Assembly (NCBI GenBank): GCA_938011315.1
Contig: CALLUG010000020.1
Location: 1-38,796 of the forward strand
DNA: 38,796 nt
Source of the DNA: an uncultured Flavobacteriaceae bacterium
GTDB lineage: Bacteria; Bacteroidota; Bacteroidia; Flavobacteriales; Flavobacteriaceae
Direction of reading: 5' to 3'
The notes below the pieces were generated by a model. That model was not told where the DNA came from. It made no database searches and worked only from the letters and a program-made list of their open reading frames with translations. Both the position numbers and the translations under genes were made by a program. Below are positions 34,489 to 38,796 of this stretch, in pieces. Position 1 is the first letter of the stretch. Each line of letters starts with the position of its first letter.

Positions 34489-35844
34489 ATGGATTACGCA
34501 GAAAATATACTAGAAACTATAGGCAACACCCCTTTAGTAAAACTAAATACTCTAACCAAAGACCTGCCTTGCTTGGTTCTTTCTAAGTACGAAACATTTA
34601 ACCCTGGTAATTCGGTAAAAGACCGCATGGCTTTAAAAATGATTGAAGATGCCGAGGCAGATGGTCGTTTACAACCAGGAGGGACTATAATAGAAGGCAC
34701 TTCGGGAAATACCGGTATGGGCTTAGCTTTAGCCGCTATTGTTAAAGGCTATAATATGGTTTGTGTTATTAGCGATAAGCAAAGCAAGGAAAAGATGGAT
34801 ATTTTGCGCGCTGTAGGCAGTGAGGTTGTCGTTTGCCCTACAGATGTAGAACCAGACGACCCTAGGTCATATTACGCTACCTCTAAGCGCTTGGCAGAAG
34901 AGACTCCAAACTCTTGGTATGTTAATCAGTATGATAACCCTAGTAATGCCAAAGCACACTACGAAAGTACAGGGCCAGAAATTTGGGAACAAACCAAAGG
35001 CAAAGTAACTCACTTTATTGTGGGAGTAGGTACTGGAGGAACAATTTCTGGTGTGGGAAATTATTTGAAAGAAAAAAATCCTAATATAAAAATTTGGGGA
35101 ATCGACACCTATGGGAGCGTTTTTAAAAAATACCACGAAACGGGGGTTTTTGATCACAACGAAATCTACCCTTATATTACAGAAGGTATTGGAGAAGATA
35201 TTTTACCAAAAAATGTAGACTTTAGTATTATTGATGGGTTTACAAAAGTAACCGATAAAGACGCTGCCATTTATACCCAACGATTGGCTAAAGAAGAAGG
35301 AATGTTTTTAGGTAACTCTGCCGGAGCAGCCATAAAAGGACTTTTACAACTCAAAGACAAATTTACAAAAGATGATGTGGTGGTGGTATTATTTCATGAT
35401 CATGGCAGCCGCTATGTTGGCAAAATGTTTAATAATACTTGGATGCAAGAACGTGGTTTTGTAGATAACAATATTAGTATTGCTGCCGATATTCTTAAAA
35501 ACAAAAAAAACAACCCTCTAATAACCGTAAAAACAGAGGAATTAATCGCTCACGCTATGGAGCGTATGAAATATTTCAAAATTTCTCAAATCCCAGTAGA
35601 AGATGCTACAGGTATTGTAGGTGCTATTGACGATACTGTACTTTTACAAAAAGTTGTTACAAACAAAAAGTTGATTAACTCACCAATAAAAGATGTAATG
35701 CACAAGCCTTTTCCTATCGTTACACAAAATACCAGTATCGAGGACATTGCAAAACATATTAACCAACATAATGCGGTATTAGTAAGCTTAGATAACGGAA
35801 AACACCAAATTATTACAAAACACGATATTATTAGTGTATTGTAA
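34489..35844 (+). CDS. Cystathionine beta-synthase-like PLP enzyme with CBS pair
   Basis: A 451-residue PLP enzyme of the cysteine synthase/cystathionine beta-synthase fold II family. PLP lysine Lys44 in FNPGNSVKDRMAL; substrate loop EGTSGNTGMGL around 69-79; PLP-phosphate loop VGTGGTISGVGNYL near 183-196. A regulatory tail of two CBS domains (about 335-451) is attached, as in eukaryotic CBS. It has no heme-binding N-terminal region. The CBS tail favours cystathionine beta-synthase over simple O-acetylserine sulfhydrylase, but the substrate cannot be settled from sequence. Confidence 0.88.
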   Translation: MDYAENILETIGNTPLVKLNTLTKDLPCLVLSKYETFNPGNSVKDRMALKMIEDAEADGRLQPGGTIIEGTSGNTGMGLALAAIVKGYNMVCVISDKQSKEKMDILRAVGSEVVVCPTDVEPDDPRSYYATSKRLAEETPNSWYVNQYDNPSNAKAHYESTGPEIWEQTKGKVTHFIVGVGTGGTISGVGNYLKEKNPNIKIWGIDTYGSVFKKYHETGVFDHNEIYPYITEGIGEDILPKNVDFSIIDGFTKVTDKDAAIYTQRLAKEEGMFLGNSAGAAIKGLLQLKDKFTKDDVVVVLFHDHGSRYVGKMFNNTWMQERGFVDNNISIAADILKNKKNNPLITVKTEELIAHAMERMKYFKISQIPVEDATGIVGAIDDTVLLQKVVTNKKLINSPIKDVMHKPFPIVTQNTSIEDIAKHINQHNAVLVSLDNGKHQIITKHDIISVL

Positions 35845-35885
35845 TGCTTTAGTATTTAGAACACATTAAACCCTAACTTTGCAAA

Positions 35886-35962
35886 TGTAAGTTTAGCGTA
35901 TAACACAAATTTATTAAATATCAATATATTAAATAAATTTGTGTTTTTGTTATACACTTACA
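35886..35962. terminator. Long hairpin between convergent genes, probable bidirectional terminator
   Basis: Three nested paired blocks fold into one stem: TGTAAGT / ACTTACA at the ends, GTATAAC / GTTATAC, and ACAAATTTATT / AATAAATTTGT near the loop, with a five-base bulge on the right side. It lies between the CBS-like gene (plus) and fumC (minus). It lacks a clean U tract, so it may instead be a structured repeat; I see no other copy in the window. Confidence 0.5.
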
Positions 35963-36048
35963 AAACCAAGTTAAAAAAGCAGTTTGTTTTCACATTACTG
36001 TTTAAATTGTGTTGTATCCTTAATAAATTTTTGCCCTTAAGTGTGCAA

Positions 36049-37446
36049 CTAGTCCAATCCTCCCGTCATGTCTTCTGGTCTAACCCACTGGTCGTATTCT
36101 TTATTAGATACATAACCTAAGTTAGCGGCTTCTTCTTTTAGGGTTGTTCCATTTTTGTGAGCTGTATTGGCAATTTCGGCAGCTTTGTAATAGCCTATTT
36201 TGGTGTTCAAAGCTGTTACTAACATTAATGAGTTGTTTAGTAATTCTTTAATAACTTTGTGGTTAGGTTCAATTCCTGTAGCGCAGTTAGTGTCAAAACT
36301 TAAACAAGCATCTCCTATAAGTTGCGCAGACTCCAATAGGTTAGCAGCCATCATAGGTTTAAAAACATTAAGCTCGTAATGGCCTTGTGTTCCTCCTACG
36401 GTTACTGCCACATCGTTCCCCATAACTTGCGCGCAAACCATAGTTAAAGCTTCGCATTGTGTTGGGTTTACCTTACCTGGCATAATAGAACTTCCAGGTT
36501 CATTTGCTGGAATTATAATTTCTCCAATACCGCTACGAGGCCCAGAGGCCATCATACGAATATCATTGGCAATTTTATTTAAGGACACCGCCAACTGTTT
36601 TAAAGCGCCATGCGTTTCTACTATTGCATCGTGGGCAGCTAATGCTTCAAACTTATTGTGCGCAGAAACAAAGGGTAGTTTTGTAAACTCGGCAATATAT
36701 TTGGCTACTAATGTAGCATAGCCTTTGGGGGTGTTAAGACCTGTACCTACTGCTGTGCCTCCAAGTGCTAGCTCGCCAAGGTGTGGCAGAGTGTTTTTCA
36801 AAGCATTTAAGCCGTGATCTAGCTGCGATACATAACCAGAAAATTCTTGTCCTAGAGTTAAAGGGGTAGCATCCATTAGGTGTGTGCGACCAATTTTTAC
36901 AACATCTTTAAAAGCTTCTACTTTTTCTGCAAATGTATTTCGCAACTGGCTTATGTTGGGGATTGTGTTTTCTACTATTTTTTTGTAAGCTGCAATATGC
37001 ATTCCTGTAGGAAAGGTATCGTTAGAGGATTGCGACTTGTTAACATCATCATTGGGTTGTATTGTTTTTTCTCCTTCGCCAATAGTATAACCAGCAATTT
37101 GATGTGCTCTATTTGCAATAACTTCATTAACATTCATATTGCTTTGCGTCCCAGATCCAGTTTGCCAAATAACAAGTGGAAATTGATCGTCATGTTTTCC
37201 TTCTAATATCTCCTCGCAGACTTGGCTAATTAAATCTCGTTTTTCAGTTTCTAAAACGCCTAGTTCGCAATTGGTATAAGCTGCCGCTTTTTTTAAGTAC
37301 GCAAATCCGTAAACAATCTCTAAGGGCATTGATGCTGGACGACCAATTTTAAAATTATTTCTAGAACGTTCTGTTTGCGCTCCCCAGAGCTTATCTGAAG
37401 GGACTTTTACTTCGCCCATTGTATCTTTTTCTATTCTATAACTCAT
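36049..37446 (-). CDS. fumC: Class II fumarate hydratase FumC
   Basis: A 465-residue tetrameric, iron-independent fumarase of the TCA cycle that hydrates fumarate to malate. Substrate and signature motifs: [18 protein letters not shown] near 96-113, [14 protein letters not shown] near 134-147, [19 protein letters not shown] near 186-204 and the superfamily signature [16 protein letters not shown] near 317-332, containing the mobile catalytic loop Ser. Length and start ([16 protein letters not shown]) are normal. It has its own promoter upstream and stands alone. Confidence 0.96.
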   Translation of the reverse strand: MSYRIEKDTMGEVKVPSDKLWGAQTERSRNNFKIGRPASMPLEIVYGFAYLKKAAAYTNCELGVLETEKRDLISQVCEEILEGKHDDQFPLVIWQTGSGTQSNMNVNEVIANRAHQIAGYTIGEGEKTIQPNDDVNKSQSSNDTFPTGMHIAAYKKIVENTIPNISQLRNTFAEKVEAFKDVVKIGRTHLMDATPLTLGQEFSGYVSQLDHGLNALKNTLPHLGELALGGTAVGTGLNTPKGYATLVAKYIAEFTKLPFVSAHNKFEALAAHDAIVETHGALKQLAVSLNKIANDIRMMASGPRSGIGEIIIPANEPGSSIMPGKVNPTQCEALTMVCAQVMGNDVAVTVGGTQGHYELNVFKPMMAANLLESAQLIGDACLSFDTNCATGIEPNHKVIKELLNNSLMLVTALNTKIGYYKAAEIANTAHKNGTTLKEEAANLGYVSNKEYDQWVRPEDMTGGLD

Positions 37447-37471
37447 ATATTCTGCTTAATTAGTTGTAAAA

Positions 37472-37505
37472 CAAATTTACACTTTTATTGTAAAAATGGA
37501 GCAAA
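37472..37505 (-). promoter_or_regulatory. Promoter of fumC (-33 TTTG, -7 TAAATTTG)
   Basis: On the minus strand TTTG (37505-37502), a 22-base spacer and TAAATTTG (37479-37472) match the Bacteroidetes housekeeping consensus. Transcription would start near 37465, 19 bases before the ATG. Confidence 0.55.
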
Positions 37506-37564
37506 TATTACAGGATTATAGTTTGCTAATTAGGGTTTAAAAAAACACTGTTTTTATGTATAGC

Positions 37565-38053
37565 TTAATGTTTTTTTTGTGCTAACAAAGTGTTTAGTTG
37601 TAGATTGTAATCGTATTGTAAATCTTCGTGTAAGCTACTTATCACTTTTTTTATATGCAGTATTTGACGTTCATAAATAGCAATTAAAGACGCGTTTTGA
37701 GTCATTGCTGGCTGCATTGTTTTGAGTTGAGTACAAAAATAGAGCAGTAATTCTATTTCTGTTTCTTTTTGTTTAGAATAACGGATATAGGTTTTGATGC
37801 GTTTTAGTATTTTACGAACACTCTTTTTTATATAGTAGTAGCTAGAGGTATTAATTTGTGAAAATTGTTCAAAAATTTCTTGTGCTACACTTTTTATAAA
37901 ATTAGCTTGGTCTGCAGATTGAAACAAAATGTAACTTAGTAGCTCTTTATTTTCTTTTTTAAACCGTGATAAATGTAAACACAAATCTACCAAATCACTA
38001 TGCGAATTGTGATTTAATGTTTCTTTAAGCTGCTTTATTGTTGCTATTTTCAT
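37565..38053 (-). CDS. Helical protein of unknown function
   Basis: A 162-residue protein, strongly basic and predicted almost entirely helical from its Lys/Leu/Glu/Gln pattern, with no signal peptide or membrane segment. It opens MKIATIKQLKETLNHNSHSD and has YYYIKKSVRKILKRIKTYIR in the middle (about 77-96), which could bind nucleic acid or RNA, though no recognised domain is visible. I do not recognise the family. It stands alone between fumC (same strand, 118 bases away) and the repeat cluster upstream of the methyltransferase. Confidence 0.7.
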   Translation of the reverse strand: MKIATIKQLKETLNHNSHSDLVDLCLHLSRFKKENKELLSYILFQSADQANFIKSVAQEIFEQFSQINTSSYYYIKKSVRKILKRIKTYIRYSKQKETEIELLLYFCTQLKTMQPAMTQNASLIAIYERQILHIKKVISSLHEDLQYDYNLQLNTLLAQKKH

Positions 38054-38128
38054 TTTGAATAAGTTATTGTTTTAATGGATTAATTATGATTTACTTCGAA
38101 GTAAGAAATTGAATGTGTTTAATTAATA

Positions 38129-38155
38129 TCAATTATTACTCAAAATAATAATTGG
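38129..38155. repeat. Short inverted-repeat element, (A)CCAATT family, copy D
   Basis: CAATTATTA (38130-38138) and TAATAATTG (38146-38154) form a perfect 9-bp stem around a 7-base loop. CAATTATTACTCAAAATAA is identical to bases 923-941, so it belongs to the same family as copy C and, as there, abuts the cassette-type repeat. Confidence 0.5.
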
Positions 38156-38296
38156 CATAAGCATCTAACTCAACTTTTTTATTTTGTCTATTTTTTTTTA
38201 ACTAGTTTAAAAATTTTGGCAGACTTAGTAAAAATAAACAAAACTTCAAGTTAAGCACTACACCGCCCTATTAATTATAGCTTTTATTAAGCACTG
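38156..38296 (+). repeat. Cassette-type repeat, copy 2, homologous to 1013-1154
   Basis: Starting at TAAGCAT, it aligns with 1013-1154 over its whole length: CTTTTTTATTTTGTC, then TTTGGCAGACTT, then AAAACTT, then GTTAAGCAC, then ATTAATTATAGC. By eye about three quarters of the last 80 positions match, with a two-base length difference. The internal hairpin is weaker than in copy 1 and the terminal GTTAGGGC has become TTAAGCAC, so this looks like a diverged or decayed copy. It ends about 45 bases before the methyltransferase start. Confidence 0.65.
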
Positions 38297-38319
38297 GCTT
38301 TTTTAGGTTAAAATTTCAA

Positions 38320-38327
38320 TATATTTG
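38320..38327 (+). promoter_or_regulatory. Putative -7 element of the methyltransferase gene
   Basis: TATATTTG matches TAnnTTTG and predicts transcription near 38334, 7 bases before the ATG at 38341, giving a nearly leaderless message. The -33 region is T-rich but has no exact TTTG. Confidence 0.45.
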
Positions 38328-38340
38328 TAAAGTTAGAATT

Positions 38341-38796
38341 ATGAATAAAGATAAAAAATATACAGTCGCTGGTATTTTTTCAGGTTGTGGAGGACTAGAC
38401 TTAGGGTTTATAAACTCCGGATTTGATGTTGTTTGGGCAAATGACTTTTTTAAAGAGGCAGTAGAAACATATAAAAAAAACATAGGAGATCACATTGTTT
38501 TAGGAGATATAACAAAGATTCCAAGTTCAGAAATTCCAAATGATTTTGATATTCTTTTAGGGGGTTTTCCCTGTCAAGGCTTTTCAATAGCCAATATAAA
38601 AAGATCCATGAAAGATGAGCGTAATTTTCTTTACAAGGAAATGTTACGAGTAATAAAAGATAAGCAACCAAAATATTTTGTAGCCGAAAATGTGAAAGGG
38701 TTACTTTCTATGCAGAAAGGTAAAGTTATAGAAATGATTATTAATGATTTTCAAGAACTCGGTTATGATGTTGATTATAGGCTTTTAAAAGCATCT
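38341..38796 (+). CDS. DNA (cytosine-5) methyltransferase, N-terminal part
   Basis: The first 152 residues of a C5-cytosine methyltransferase, cut by the window edge. Motif I AGIFSGCGGLDLGF (10-23) binds S-adenosylmethionine. Motif IV GGFPCQGFS (74-82) carries the catalytic Cys78. Motif VI AENVKG begins with Glu116. The later motifs and target-recognition domain lie outside the window. Such enzymes usually belong to a restriction-modification system, and a nuclease gene may follow. It starts directly after the cassette-type repeat, suggesting accessory DNA. Confidence 0.93.
   Translation, partial: MNKDKKYTVAGIFSGCGGLDLGFINSGFDVVWANDFFKEAVETYKKNIGDHIVLGDITKIPSSEIPNDFDILLGGFPCQGFSIANIKRSMKDERNFLYKEMLRVIKDKQPKYFVAENVKGLLSMQKGKVIEMIINDFQELGYDVDYRLLKAS

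Noticed and set aside
1-38796. Search for tRNA, rRNA, CRISPR arrays, riboswitches
   Set aside because: No CCA-ended cloverleaf, no evenly spaced direct repeats and no recognised riboswitch core were seen by eye; intergenic regions are short.

Overview
The window looks like a chromosomal segment from a member of the Flavobacteriaceae (Bacteroidetes). The DNA is AT-rich. Several promoters match the Bacteroidetes -7 consensus TAnnTTTG. Gene neighbourhoods are typical of the family: rpmB-rpmG-DUF4295-ftsY-rimO, cinA with an Hpt protein and an FAH protein, kpsF-tatC-AhpD-like-lptB, and PorV2-DUF4105. Most genes are housekeeping. I see no tRNA, rRNA or CRISPR array, and no gene-free stretch longer than about 300 bases.

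Layout. 1-171: end of an IS3-family insertion sequence cut by the window edge. 335-916: rdgB. 917-1735: a small accessory island holding one ORF of unknown function. The ORF is bracketed by perfect 12-bp inverted repeats, and a long imperfect palindrome follows its 3' end, so it resembles an integron-type gene cassette. 1773-7398 (minus strand): an O-acylation pair (MBOAT plus SGNH-like protein), rimO, ftsY, a DUF4295 protein, rpmG and rpmB. 7481-14013 (minus): cinA, Hpt, FAH, a DnaQ-type exonuclease, an E2 acyltransferase, a family-2 glycosyltransferase and recR. 14109-17123: a sodium:solute symporter, a CoA-binding protein and a FabH-like enzyme. 17341-22647: htpG, a cyclophilin-FKBP fusion and recQ. 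22837-25780 (plus): kpsF, tatC, an AhpD-like protein and lptB. 25787-27343 (minus): terC and pssA. 27479-31130: PorV2, DUF4105 and an exopolysaccharide sugar transferase. 31401-37446: YkgJ, NamZ-like, an FtsX-like permease, a cystathionine beta-synthase-like enzyme and fumC. 37565-38796: a helical protein of unknown function, a second copy of the cassette-type repeat, and the start of a cytosine-5 DNA methyltransferase that runs off the right edge.

Functional threads. Envelope and surface functions recur: the MBOAT/SGNH pair, GT2, the WcaJ-like initiating transferase, KpsF and LptB (LPS), TatC, PssA, PorV2 and NamZ. Translation and secretion genes cluster at 4.2-7.4 kb.

Most interesting signals. 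(1) The cassette-like unit at 0.9-1.75 kb, with a homologous repeat directly upstream of the methyltransferase at 38.2 kb. (2) A dispersed family of short inverted-repeat elements beginning (A)CCAATT, seen at four places, two of them abutting the cassette-type repeats. (3) A sigma-54-like promoter with TGTCA repeats upstream of htpG.
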